Shown here: in pieces, positions 13,484 to 20,801 of the stretch | Layout of the letters: each line of letters begins with the position of its first letter | Position numbering within the stretch: the first letter of the stretch is position 1 | NCBI GenBank assembly: GCA_002336735.1 | Contig: DDER01000043.1 | Span: 1-21,651 of the forward strand | Origin: Candidatus Saccharibacteria bacterium UBA1949 | GTDB lineage: Bacteria > Patescibacteriota > Saccharimonadia > Saccharimonadales > Saccharimonadaceae | DNA length: 21,651 bases | Direction of reading: 5' to 3' | Position numbers and translations under genes: made by a program | Notes under the pieces: model-generated | Seen by the model: the letters and a program-made list of their open reading frames with translations, nothing else | The model's database searches: none | What the model was told of the DNA's origin: nothing

Positions 13484-15163
13484 ATGACACTATTTGAACA
13501 AATTCTTGAGGCTCGCGGCCTTGCCGGTGGGGTGCGAGATGACTTTTTGAGTCCGTTGTATAGTCATAGCTACGATCCCTTCTTGTTACCAGATATGGCA
13601 CAGGCAGTCGAACGGCTTGAGCATGCAAAGAACCGCGACGAGTCTATCATGATATATGGCGACTATGATATCGATGGCCTGACGGCTACTGCGTTACTTC
13701 TCGACGCGTTCGAAAGTTTTGGATTTAGGCATGTTAATGCCTTTTTGCCTAACCGTTTTGTCGAAGGCTATGGACTGACGGTGTCGGCGGTTGAGCAGAT
13801 AGCTGCAACAGGCGTGACATTGATTATAACGGTAGATTGTGGCAGTCTCAGCGAACAAGAGATCAAAAGAGCTGCGGAACTTGGTGTCGATGTCATTGTT
13901 ACGGACCATCACAATGTCGCTCCTGTGCGGCCACCGGCCATTGCAGTGATCAACCCAAAACGACTCCTTGTCGATTATCCCGAGCAATATGCAAACTATC
14001 GGCTTATAGGTCCCAAAAAGCTCTATCCATTTTTGGACCTGCCGGGCGTGGGTGTCGCTTTCAAATTGGTGCAGGCACTACAGACTCGACTAAATGGGCT
14101 GCCGGATGGGCAAGAGAAGTGGCTGCTTGATCTGGTCGGTCTCGGCACAGTCTGCGACGTTGTCAATCTCGTAGACGAAAATCGTATGCATGTGTATTGG
14201 GGTTTGCGGGTGCTTGCAAAAACTCGCCGCCCAGGACTGAGGGCGCTACTGGCAGTATCTCGCGTAGAGCCGAACCGCATTACTGCGCGTAGTCTTGGAT
14301 TTGGGCTAGGGCCACGTATGAATGCTGCTGGCAGATTGGAAACGGCACAATGCGCGCTTGATATGCTGCGAGCCCGCGATAATACCGTTGCCTTAGACAA
14401 GGCTGAGCAACTTGATACAATGAATTTGCAGCGACGAGCAGATCAGAAAAAGATTCTTAGTGACGCTAAGCAGCAGGCAGAACGCTATCGCCATCATAAT
14501 GTCTTAGTGGTGAGCGCACCTGGCTGGAGTCACGGTATTATTGGTATCGTCGCGGCAAATCTGCTGGAATTGTATCAAAAACCAACCTTTGTTCTTGAGG
14601 AAATGGGCGATGAGAGTAAAGGATCGGCTCGTAGCTATGGTGATTTCAGTGTGGCAGATGCTATTCGAGTTAGTGATGATCTTATTACAAAAGGGGGCGG
14701 TCATAAATTTGCGGCTGGCGTTACGTTGCCTACCGCGAATATTGATGCCTTTCGTCAGCGTGTTAATGAGTATTTCTTGTCACTCAATTTGCGGCCGCAG
14801 CCGCTGCTCTTGTTGTCAAGTGCCGATGTGGCGATCAGCGATTTTTCTGAAATCAACGAACAGCTTATTGCTGAGCTTGCGACGCTTGAACCCTATGGCA
14901 GCGGTAATCCGGAGGTGATAGTACGCATCGATAAGACAGTAGTATCGCACGTACGCCGCATGGGGGATGAACGGCAACATCTCAAACTGGGGGTACGAGA
15001 TAGCGCAGGGCGTGAAATAGAATTGTTAGCATTTTCGGCACCAGCCCAGTGGTTCGTTGAGCCAGGAGAGCGTGTTACTGTATGGTTTACTCCTACTCTT
15101 AACGAATGGCAGGGACGATCTACGGTCGAGGGTAGATTGACTCGTCTCGAACTATTCGAATAA
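13484..15163 (+). CDS. recJ: Single-stranded-DNA-specific exonuclease RecJ
   Basis: A 559-residue DHH-family 5'-3' exonuclease used in recombination and mismatch/base-excision repair. Motifs: YGDYDIDGLTA (58-68), ITVDCGS, TDHHN (140-144, the DHH signature), a GLGPRMNAAGRLETA segment, the DHHA1 motif GGGHKFAAG (404-412), and a C-terminal OB-fold region. All metal-binding residues expected in the DHH domain seem present. The ATG at 13484 is 3 bases after the winged-helix stop, without a visible Shine-Dalgarno, suggesting coupled translation. Its length matches the family. Confidence 0.94.
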   Translation: MTLFEQILEARGLAGGVRDDFLSPLYSHSYDPFLLPDMAQAVERLEHAKNRDESIMIYGDYDIDGLTATALLLDAFESFGFRHVNAFLPNRFVEGYGLTVSAVEQIAATGVTLIITVDCGSLSEQEIKRAAELGVDVIVTDHHNVAPVRPPAIAVINPKRLLVDYPEQYANYRLIGPKKLYPFLDLPGVGVAFKLVQALQTRLNGLPDGQEKWLLDLVGLGTVCDVVNLVDENRMHVYWGLRVLAKTRRPGLRALLAVSRVEPNRITARSLGFGLGPRMNAAGRLETAQCALDMLRARDNTVALDKAEQLDTMNLQRRADQKKILSDAKQQAERYRHHNVLVVSAPGWSHGIIGIVAANLLELYQKPTFVLEEMGDESKGSARSYGDFSVADAIRVSDDLITKGGGHKFAAGVTLPTANIDAFRQRVNEYFLSLNLRPQPLLLLSSADVAISDFSEINEQLIAELATLEPYGSGNPEVIVRIDKTVVSHVRRMGDERQHLKLGVRDSAGREIELLAFSAPAQWFVEPGERVTVWFTPTLNEWQGRSTVEGRLTRLELFE

Positions 15164-15173
15164 AATAAGAGGG

Positions 15174-15202
15174 TTGCACTAACTACTGACATCTGTTACA
15201 AT
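15174..15202 (+). promoter_or_regulatory. Promoter giving a likely leaderless rpsU mRNA
   Basis: TTGCAC (15174-15179), 17-base spacer, TACAAT (15197-15202) with TGT extension, then 8 bases to the rpsU ATG. This is the best complete promoter among the leaderless candidates because -35, spacer and extended -10 are all good. Confidence 0.75.
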
Positions 15203-15210
15203 CAACACAT

Positions 15211-15426
15211 ATGGTACAAGTTACACGAAAAGACGAACGCGAAGCGAACGAGAACATCATCCGTCGCTTTAACCGTAAGGTGCTGCAAAGTGGTGTCTTG
15301 GCAGAAGCCAAAGCCTCGATGCGATTTAGTAAGCCTCTGAGCAAAGTTGAGCGTCGTGCAAAAGCGATTATTCGCCGTGAGCGCAAAGCTGATAAACTAG
15401 CAAAAGCTCGCCTGGGAGTTCGCTAA
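15211..15426 (+). CDS. rpsU: Small ribosomal subunit protein bS21
   Basis: A 71-residue, strongly basic protein with the S21 pattern (VTRKDEREANENIIRRF, KVERRAKAIIRRERKADK). S21 sits near the anti-Shine-Dalgarno end of 16S rRNA and is linked to Shine-Dalgarno-dependent initiation in other bacteria. Here the ATG is 8 bases after a complete promoter, leaving no room for a Shine-Dalgarno site, so the gene itself is probably translated from a leaderless message. It is followed 3 bases later by yqeY, a common pairing. Confidence 0.93.
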   Translation: MVQVTRKDEREANENIIRRFNRKVLQSGVLAEAKASMRFSKPLSKVERRAKAIIRRERKADKLAKARLGVR

Positions 15427-15429
15427 CAA

Positions 15430-15885
15430 GTGGCGCTCAAAGAGCGTATTGCTGACGAAATGAAAGCCGCCTTACTTGGCGGCAATCGTTTTGAGGGTGA
15501 GCTGCTGCGCAATCTAAGGGCGGCTATCTTGGACGAAGAAGTTGCTACTGGCAAGCGAGACGAAGGTCTTGGCGATGATTCGATTCAGACCGTTATCGCT
15601 CGCGAGGTTAAGAAGCGACAAGAAAGTGCTCGATTGTATCGCGAGAACAATCGCCCCGAACTCGCAGAACCTGAGGAACAAGAAGCCCAAGTATTACGAC
15701 GCTACCTACCGGCGCAGATGAGTGAAGATGAGGTCGCTGCGCTTGTGGAGGCAGAGATTGCCACATTGTCCAACGATGGCTCACCGGCTATAGGGAAAGT
15801 GATTAGTGCTGTCAAGTCTAAGGTGGGTACTGGGGCTGACGGAGCGACTATCGCCAGAATAGCCAAAGAAAAACTGAAGATCTAG
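15430..15885 (+). CDS. yqeY: YqeY/GatB-tail domain protein
   Basis: A 151-residue helical protein of the YqeY family, related to the tRNA-binding tail domain of GatB, the amidotransferase that makes Gln-tRNA and Asn-tRNA. Typical features are the start (M/V)ALKERIADEMKAAL, AREVKKRQESARLYRENNRPELAEPEEQEAQVLRRYLP in character, and the final GTGADGATIARIAKEKL. It begins at GTG 15430, 3 bases after rpsU; the family's usual opening supports this start over later ATGs. Its role is thought to be tRNA- or amidation-linked but is not settled. Confidence 0.9.
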   Translation: MALKERIADEMKAALLGGNRFEGELLRNLRAAILDEEVATGKRDEGLGDDSIQTVIAREVKKRQESARLYRENNRPELAEPEEQEAQVLRRYLPAQMSEDEVAALVEAEIATLSNDGSPAIGKVISAVKSKVGTGADGATIARIAKEKLKI

Positions 15886-15898
15886 GAGAAGATGCGGC

Positions 15899-16111
15899 AT
15901 GGATAAAACTCACGATAGTGTTAAACTTGCAAAAATCATGAAGCGCAACGGTATTGCTGGTCTTGTCATAATGATGGTCTTGCCGATTTGTGTAGAATAT
16001 TTTCGTTCGACGCCAGGGCTTTACTACGCACTCATGGTTGGCGCAATCGCTGGTGTACAGTTAGGTATTGGTGTTTGGGTGCTTAGTCAGAAACGAGGAT
16101 CACGTTTATGA
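15899..16111 (+). CDS. Small two-helix membrane protein
   Basis: A 70-residue protein with a short basic N-terminus and two hydrophobic helices (about residues 18-35 and 42-62), the second followed by KRGSRL, suggesting both ends face the cytoplasm. No family recognised. AGGAG (15884-15888) lies 10 bases before the ATG. Its TGA stop overlaps the adk ATG (ATGA), and it sits between yqeY and adk in a tight operon. Confidence 0.7.
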   Translation: MDKTHDSVKLAKIMKRNGIAGLVIMMVLPICVEYFRSTPGLYYALMVGAIAGVQLGIGVWVLSQKRGSRL

Positions 16112-16662
16112 TCTTGCTATTTGGTCCAACCGGCGCGGGTAAAAGCATGCAGGGACAAATGCTGGCTGTGCGGCAGGGGTGGAAGTGGCTATCGACTGGC
16201 GAGATGTTACGGGAAAGCCGTGATCCAGCAGTCACTGCATTGCTAAAAGCCGGTGAATTAGTGGGTGACGAATTAACATACGATGTGTTCGAGGGCGCTG
16301 TTCAGGAGGCCCGTAATCACAAATACCCGAATATTATTGTCGATGGATTTCCTCGCACCAAGCAGCAGGCAGCGTGGCTGGCTGATTATATGCAAGCCAT
16401 GAATGAGAAAATTGATGTCGTGATTGTCCTCGAGGTGCCAGAGGCGGAAATCATGCAGCGTCTTGAGAAGCGTCATCGTATGGAAGATACGCCGGAAACG
16501 ATTGCCAAGCGTATGGCAATTTATCGCCAAAAGATGTATCCGGTTCTCGGGTTATTCGCAGAAGATGGTGTTAAAATCATTCATCTTGATGGCACAGGTA
16601 CGGCAGGTGAAGTACACGATCGCATCTACGAAGAGGTGATGCAGGCATGCATGCGCTCATAA
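16108..16662 (+). CDS. adk: Adenylate kinase-like nucleoside monophosphate kinase
   Basis: A 184-residue kinase that should interconvert ATP + AMP and 2 ADP. The P-loop reads GPTGAGKSMQG (usual adenylate kinase GxPGxGKGT), followed by WLSTGEMLR, the NMP-binding IIVDGFPRTKQQ, and a very short lid around RLEKRHRMED. The zinc/lid insertion of long-form enzymes is absent. The C-terminus is normal. Because of the altered P-loop, specificity for another nucleoside monophosphate is possible, but DGFPRT and the neighbouring map gene favour adenylate kinase. It overlaps the preceding gene by 4 bases and map by 16. Confidence 0.8.
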   Translation: MILLFGPTGAGKSMQGQMLAVRQGWKWLSTGEMLRESRDPAVTALLKAGELVGDELTYDVFEGAVQEARNHKYPNIIVDGFPRTKQQAAWLADYMQAMNEKIDVVIVLEVPEAEIMQRLEKRHRMEDTPETIAKRMAIYRQKMYPVLGLFAEDGVKIIHLDGTGTAGEVHDRIYEEVMQACMRS

Positions 16663-17411
16663 CTGGTGAAAAAACTTCAAAACAGATTGAGGCGATGCGT
16701 ACCGGAGGGCGAATCATTGCAATGATTTTTGATGAGATTCGTCAGTTCGTTCATGCAGATATGACCGAAAAAGACATCGATAGGTATGTGGCGACACGTA
16801 TTATGCATTATGGCGCCACACCAACTTACAAAGAGCCCAAGGTTAATTTCCCGGGTGTTATCTGTATATCGACAAATGATCAGGTGGTGCATGGCGTACC
16901 CACCGACTATGTTCTGCAGCGCGGCGATGTCGTGAGTTTTGACATGGTCATTACCTATGACGGCATGAAGACAGATAGTGGCTTCACGCTAGTAGTCGAT
17001 GATGAGCCAAGGGGCGCAGTGAAGCATCTGATCAATACTACAGAACGAGCGTTGTTTGCTGGTATTGATGCAATCAAGGGACCGGTGATGACTGGTGATA
17101 TTTCTGCAGCGATCGAAAAGATTTTGCGAGCGGGCAAACTCGGTATTGTGCGTGAGTTGGTAGGGCATGGCGTGGGCTTTGACATGCACATGCCGCCAGA
17201 TGTGCCAAATTATGGACAGCGAGGCAAGGGTGTGTTGTTGCAGCCGGGCGATACCATTGCGATTGAACCAATCACGACCCTAGGGTCGGAAAAAATCTAC
17301 GAGCTCGACGACGGCTGGACGATTGCCACCCGCGATGGTAGCCTGAGTGCCTACGCAGAACATACGGTGCTAGTTACAGAGTATGGAGCAGAGATACTGA
17401 CGATAGCGTAG
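16647..17411 (+). CDS. map: Methionine aminopeptidase, type I
   Basis: A 254-residue dimetal enzyme that removes the initiator Met after deformylation. The pita-bread fold ligands are visible: Asp in VSFDMVI, Asp in MKTDSG, His in GHGVGFDMH, Glu in IAIEPIT, and Glu in YAEHTVLVTE. The start at 16647 has GAGGTG (16633-16638) 8 bases upstream and overlaps adk. Acting after the def product, it completes the N-terminal processing chain encoded in this window (fmt, def, map). Confidence 0.95.
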   Translation: MHALITGEKTSKQIEAMRTGGRIIAMIFDEIRQFVHADMTEKDIDRYVATRIMHYGATPTYKEPKVNFPGVICISTNDQVVHGVPTDYVLQRGDVVSFDMVITYDGMKTDSGFTLVVDDEPRGAVKHLINTTERALFAGIDAIKGPVMTGDISAAIEKILRAGKLGIVRELVGHGVGFDMHMPPDVPNYGQRGKGVLLQPGDTIAIEPITTLGSEKIYELDDGWTIATRDGSLSAYAEHTVLVTEYGAEILTIA

Positions 17412-17528
17412 AGGTGATAAGCCTAGTATCGGTGCGTTCATCTCTAAAAAAGCACCATCAATGATCATGTCGGCTCTGAGATTGAGTCGTCATCAACCAC
17501 AAATCTATTCAAATGTCGTCATAAGCGC
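17412..17528. other. Map-ftsA intergenic region
   Basis: A weak 7-bp inverted repeat GAGGTGA/TCATCTC (about 17411-17450) with no T-run follows map. I see no clear terminator and no gene. The open frame upstream of ftsA through this region is not expected to be translated (see the ftsA start). Confidence 0.4.
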
Positions 17529-17534
17529 TATACT
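17529..17534 (+). promoter_or_regulatory. -10 element (TATACT) giving a likely leaderless ftsA mRNA
   Basis: TATACT is followed by 7 bases and the ftsA ATG at 17542. No TGn extension and a poor -35, but the spacing matches the other leaderless candidates. Confidence 0.55.
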
Positions 17535-17541
17535 AAAGAGT

Positions 17542-18786
17542 ATGCAAGAAAACTCTCGATATGCAGTCGGTATTGATATCGGTACCACCACGATCCGTGC
17601 CGTGGTCGGTCATATTGATCCGGCGACCAGCACACCAACAGTTGTAGGTGTCGGCAAAGCCCAAAATACCGGTATGCGTAAAGGCACGGTCGTAAACCTT
17701 GCAGGCCCGGCACACGCCATTGACGAGGCATTAGGCGAAGCGGAGCGTATGAGTGGCTATGAGGTAAATGCCGCGACCGTGAGTATTAACGGTTCTCATA
17801 TTGTCAGCACAAAAGCAGATGGCATGATTGCGGTCGGTATGGCCGACCATGAGATCGTTGACGAGGATCTCGCTCGTATTGAAGAAGTTGCGACCGTTGG
17901 TAAGATTCCTGCTAATCGGGAAATTCTCGAGGTCGTGCCCTTTAGCTACACGCTCGATGGCCAGGGCGGTATCAAGGATCCGCTGGGTATGACCGGAACG
18001 CGGCTCGAGATTACGGCAAATGTTGTCTCAGCAATGGCGCCGTATGTTGCTAGTTTGCAAAAGACTACCGAAATGGCGACTGTAAGTCCATCTGCGTTGA
18101 TCCCGGCGGTAATGGCGAGCGCCAAGGCCGTCGTCCAAGAGAGCCAGATTGAAAGCGGCGTAGCGGTTGTCGATTTGGGCGGTGCGACAACGGGTGTCGC
18201 GGTGTTTGAAGAAGGTGATTTGCAATATGTCGGCGTCGTGCCAGTCGGTGGCGCAGCGATTACCAATGATTTGGCGATTGGCCTCAAGACCGATCCTGAA
18301 ATTGCCGAGAAAGTGAAAATAGCGCACGCCTCGGCTGTGGCGCGCAAAGAAGCTGAAGGCATTAGCGTCAAGCATGACGGCGAAATTTATTCATTTAGCA
18401 CCAGTGATATCGACGAGATCGTTGAAGCGCGGCTAGAAGAAATTTTTGAAGCAGTGCAACATGAACTCAAAAAAGCTGGTCGCGCAGGCCAGCTGCCAAG
18501 CGGTGTTATTTTGACGGGCGGTTCAGCGAACATCAAGCATATCGCCAACTATGCTAAGGATCAGCTCGGACTTGCGGTGCGTATCGGCAAGCCAGGTGGC
18601 TTTGGCGGCGTGGCCGATGGACTTGATACTCCTGAGTTTGCCGCTGCTGTAGGGTTGATGCTTATCGACGCAGAGAGTGCACCTGGCGTAGCAAATCATG
18701 GCGGCAAAGCGCGTTCATCCGCAAAGAAAACTGCATCTCAAGCGAGGGGCATTCTCAGAGGCATCCTCGGTAGATTTAAGGCATAG
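17542..18786 (+). CDS. ftsA: Cell division protein FtsA
   Basis: A 414-residue actin-like ATPase that tethers FtsZ to the membrane. Phosphate 1 YAVGIDIGTTTIRAVVG (N-terminus), the 1C domain, phosphate 2 VVDLGGATTGVAVF, and the adenosine motif ILTGGSANIKHI are all clear. The C-terminal ARGILRGILGRFKA is the amphipathic membrane-targeting helix. The ATG at 17542 gives the expected N-terminus; an upstream in-frame ATG (17461) would add 27 residues not typical of FtsA and would lie upstream of the -10 box. Adjacent ftsZ is the classical partner. Confidence 0.94.
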   Translation: MQENSRYAVGIDIGTTTIRAVVGHIDPATSTPTVVGVGKAQNTGMRKGTVVNLAGPAHAIDEALGEAERMSGYEVNAATVSINGSHIVSTKADGMIAVGMADHEIVDEDLARIEEVATVGKIPANREILEVVPFSYTLDGQGGIKDPLGMTGTRLEITANVVSAMAPYVASLQKTTEMATVSPSALIPAVMASAKAVVQESQIESGVAVVDLGGATTGVAVFEEGDLQYVGVVPVGGAAITNDLAIGLKTDPEIAEKVKIAHASAVARKEAEGISVKHDGEIYSFSTSDIDEIVEARLEEIFEAVQHELKKAGRAGQLPSGVILTGGSANIKHIANYAKDQLGLAVRIGKPGGFGGVADGLDTPEFAAAVGLMLIDAESAPGVANHGGKARSSAKKTASQARGILRGILGRFKA

Positions 18787-18814
18787 CCATCTATTGTCGA
18801 CTGAACAAAAATGG

Positions 18815-18820
18815 TATACT
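18815..18820 (+). promoter_or_regulatory. Extended -10 of ftsZ
   Basis: TGG-TATACT, with a TTGTCG at 18794-18799 (15-base spacer, short). A start near 18827 gives a leader of about 43 bases carrying AAGGGG, so ftsZ, unlike ftsA, has a leader. ftsZ may also be read through from ftsA. Confidence 0.55.
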
Positions 18821-18869
18821 AGAGTAAGATTAGTATTCAATGTGTCAAAAAAGGGGAACAAGTAGTCTT

Positions 18870-20057
18870 ATGCCGGAAGTAAAACCAAGCGAAATCCAGA
18901 CCTTTGCAAGCATCAAAGTTGTTGGTGTTGGTGGCGCTGGCGGTAGTGCTGTTAATCGCATGAAGGACGCTGGTCTTGTCGGTGTTCAGTTCATCGCCAT
19001 GAATACCGATGCCCAGGCACTCCATAATTCTAAAGCTGATATCAAAATTCACCTCGGCCACAACACGACAAATGGTCTCGGTGCCGGGGCAGATCCTTCA
19101 GTTGGCGAGGCGGCAGCCCAGGAGTCAATCGATGAGATTCGCGAAGCGCTAACTGGCGCCGACATGGTATTTGTTACTATCGGTGCGGGTGGTGGCACCG
19201 GTTCTGGCGCGGGTCATGTCGTTGCACAGGTTGCTCGGGAGCTCGGTATTTTGACGGTTGGCGTGGCCACAAAGCCATTTAGTTTTGAAGGCGAAAAACG
19301 TCGTACTAACGCTGAATGGGCGGTGGCGCAGCTTGGCCTTCAGGTCGATACGCTGATCACCATTCCAAACGATCGTCTGCTGCAAACAATCGACCGACGC
19401 ACGCCGCTGCTTGAGACATTCAAAATCGCCGACGATGTCTTGCGTCAAGGCGTGCAGGGTATCTCTGAACTTATTACCGAACATGGCTTGATCAATCTCG
19501 ACTTTGCTGACGTCAAAGCCATTATGAGCAATGCCGGATCAGCGCTTATGGGCATTGGTCGTGCTAGTGGTGACAACCGTGCTGCCCAGGCCGCACAGCA
19601 AGCCATTGAGTCGCCGCTAATCGAAGTTTCAATCGATGGTGCAAAGGGCGTACTCTTCAACGTTACTGGCGGCTATGACATGAGCATGAGCGAGATCCAA
19701 GAGGCAGCTGAAATTATCACCAGCGCAGTCAGTCCAGATGCCAACATTATTTTTGGTGCAACGCTCAAGCCAGACCTTGAGGACGAACTGATCATCACGG
19801 TTATTGCGACAGGGTTTGACAGCGCATATTTCCATGAGCAGGCAGCCGAACTAGAAAAGCCATCTAGCCTCGAGTCTCGCGACAATGTCGATCGTGCCGT
19901 TGATGCGATTGATATGGATCTGAATCATACCGATGCCGCCGAGCACTTTGCAAGCGAAACTACGGGTGATATCTGGAACCATGCCGAGAAAGACGACGAC
20001 GATGACACGCCGGCGTTTCTCCGCCGCCGGAAGAAAAAACACTCAGAAGAATCTTAG
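18870..20057 (+). CDS. ftsZ: Cell division protein FtsZ
   Basis: A 395-residue tubulin-like GTPase that forms the division ring. Signature elements: IKVVGVGGAGGSAVNRM near the N-terminus, tubulin loop GAGGGTGSGAGHVVA, FSFEGEKRR, and the T7 loop NLDFADVKAIM with catalytic Asp residues. After an acidic linker with DDDDD-type runs, the C-terminal peptide DTPAFLRRRKKK is the usual FtsA-binding tail. The ATG at 18870 leaves 11 residues before the conserved core, as is typical, and AAGGGG lies about 13 bases upstream; an earlier in-frame ATG at 18840 lacks support. The stop codon is inside the Shine-Dalgarno of the next gene. Confidence 0.96.
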   Translation: MPEVKPSEIQTFASIKVVGVGGAGGSAVNRMKDAGLVGVQFIAMNTDAQALHNSKADIKIHLGHNTTNGLGAGADPSVGEAAAQESIDEIREALTGADMVFVTIGAGGGTGSGAGHVVAQVARELGILTVGVATKPFSFEGEKRRTNAEWAVAQLGLQVDTLITIPNDRLLQTIDRRTPLLETFKIADDVLRQGVQGISELITEHGLINLDFADVKAIMSNAGSALMGIGRASGDNRAAQAAQQAIESPLIEVSIDGAKGVLFNVTGGYDMSMSEIQEAAEIITSAVSPDANIIFGATLKPDLEDELIITVIATGFDSAYFHEQAAELEKPSSLESRDNVDRAVDAIDMDLNHTDAAEHFASETTGDIWNHAEKDDDDDTPAFLRRRKKKHSEES

Positions 20058-20071
20058 GAGGGGCGGCGAGC

Positions 20072-20533
20072 ATGGCGCAAAATTACAAAATTGGTGACAG
20101 CCGCGTCCTAGAGTCGCGCGAGTCGGCGGATGGCATTGCAATTCGTCGTCGCCGCGAAACAATGGATGGCAAACATCGATTTACCACTTATGAACGTATC
20201 GAGCATCCACACCTTGCAGTGATCAAAAAGGATGGCGCCCGAGAACTGTTTGACCGTGAAAAGCTTGCCACAGCGATTCGCCGTTCAGTCGGTAAATTTT
20301 TCAAATCCGAAGTCGAAATAGAAAATATCATCAACAATGTCGAAGAACGCCTGTACGAGCTTGGCGAAAGCGAGGTAGTCTCGCACCAGATTGGTGAGCT
20401 AGTACTCGACGAGTTAGCTGCCTGCAACGAAGTCGCCTACGTACGGTTCGCTAGCGTGTTTCATAAGTTTGAGACGCTTGATGATTTTGTGAAGATTCTC
20501 AAGCAGCGCGACGAAAGCAAGAGGAGTCTTTAG
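20072..20533 (+). CDS. nrdR: NrdR-like regulator lacking the zinc ribbon cysteines
   Basis: A 153-residue protein matching NrdR, the ATP-cone repressor of ribonucleotide reductase genes, over its full length: SRVLESRESADGIAIRRRRE, then HRFTTYERIEHP, then the ATP-cone (VIKKDGARELFDREKLATAIRRSV... EVAYVRFASVFHKFETLDDF). NrdR normally starts with CPxC and has a second CxxC between RRRRE and RFTTYE. Here both pairs are gone (start MAQNYKIGD; RRRRETMDGKHRFTTYE), and no upstream start could restore them. AGGAGGGG (20056-20063) precedes the ATG at 20072. The ATP-cone looks intact, so nucleotide sensing is likely kept while zinc-dependent DNA binding is doubtful. Probably co-transcribed with ftsZ. 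Confidence 0.85.
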   Translation: MAQNYKIGDSRVLESRESADGIAIRRRRETMDGKHRFTTYERIEHPHLAVIKKDGARELFDREKLATAIRRSVGKFFKSEVEIENIINNVEERLYELGESEVVSHQIGELVLDELAACNEVAYVRFASVFHKFETLDDFVKILKQRDESKRSL

Positions 20534-20534
20534 G

Positions 20535-20801
20535 ATGCGCGTGGTAGTTGTTACAAAAGACGGTACTGAGTACTCGAGAGCCGTAGAGATGTTCTTGAGG
20601 GACTTGGCCCGCCAAACAGGCAAGGTGCTTGAGGTGCTGGATCCCGATTCAACGGAAGGTGAAACATTTTGTCGAGCCTACGACATTGTCGAGTACCCGA
20701 CGATTGTGGCACTCAGTACTGACGGCCAGCTGCAAAATATTTGGCGAGGAGCAACGCTGCCAATGATAAGTGAGGTAAGCTACTATGCTACACAAGGCTA
20801 G
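20535..20801 (+). CDS. Small thioredoxin-fold protein without CxxC
   Basis: An 88-residue protein with a shortened thioredoxin fold: first strand MRVVVVTKDG, a helix, strand VLEVLDPD, then EYPTIVALSTDGQLQNIWRG with the cis-Pro (P55) loop typical of thioredoxins. At the usual CxxC site the sequence reads TEYS (11-14), and only one Cys (C46) exists elsewhere, so redox catalysis by the normal mechanism is not possible. GAGGAG is about 8 bases before the ATG; it starts 1 base after the NrdR-like stop and overlaps the VKOR gene by 17 bases. A binding partner or chaperone role for the VKOR is plausible from context only. Confidence 0.7.
   Translation: MRVVVVTKDGTEYSRAVEMFLRDLARQTGKVLEVLDPDSTEGETFCRAYDIVEYPTIVALSTDGQLQNIWRGATLPMISEVSYYATQG

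Noticed and set aside
17461..17541. Longer ftsA from an upstream in-frame ATG
   Set aside because: The extra 27 residues do not look like FtsA, no Shine-Dalgarno precedes it, and a -10 box lies 7 bases before the ATG at 17542.
18840..18869. FtsZ start at the earlier ATG (18840)
   Set aside because: It lacks a Shine-Dalgarno, lies 19 bases from the -10 box (not leaderless spacing), and would put the AAGGGG site inside the coding region; 18870 gives the usual FtsZ N-terminus.
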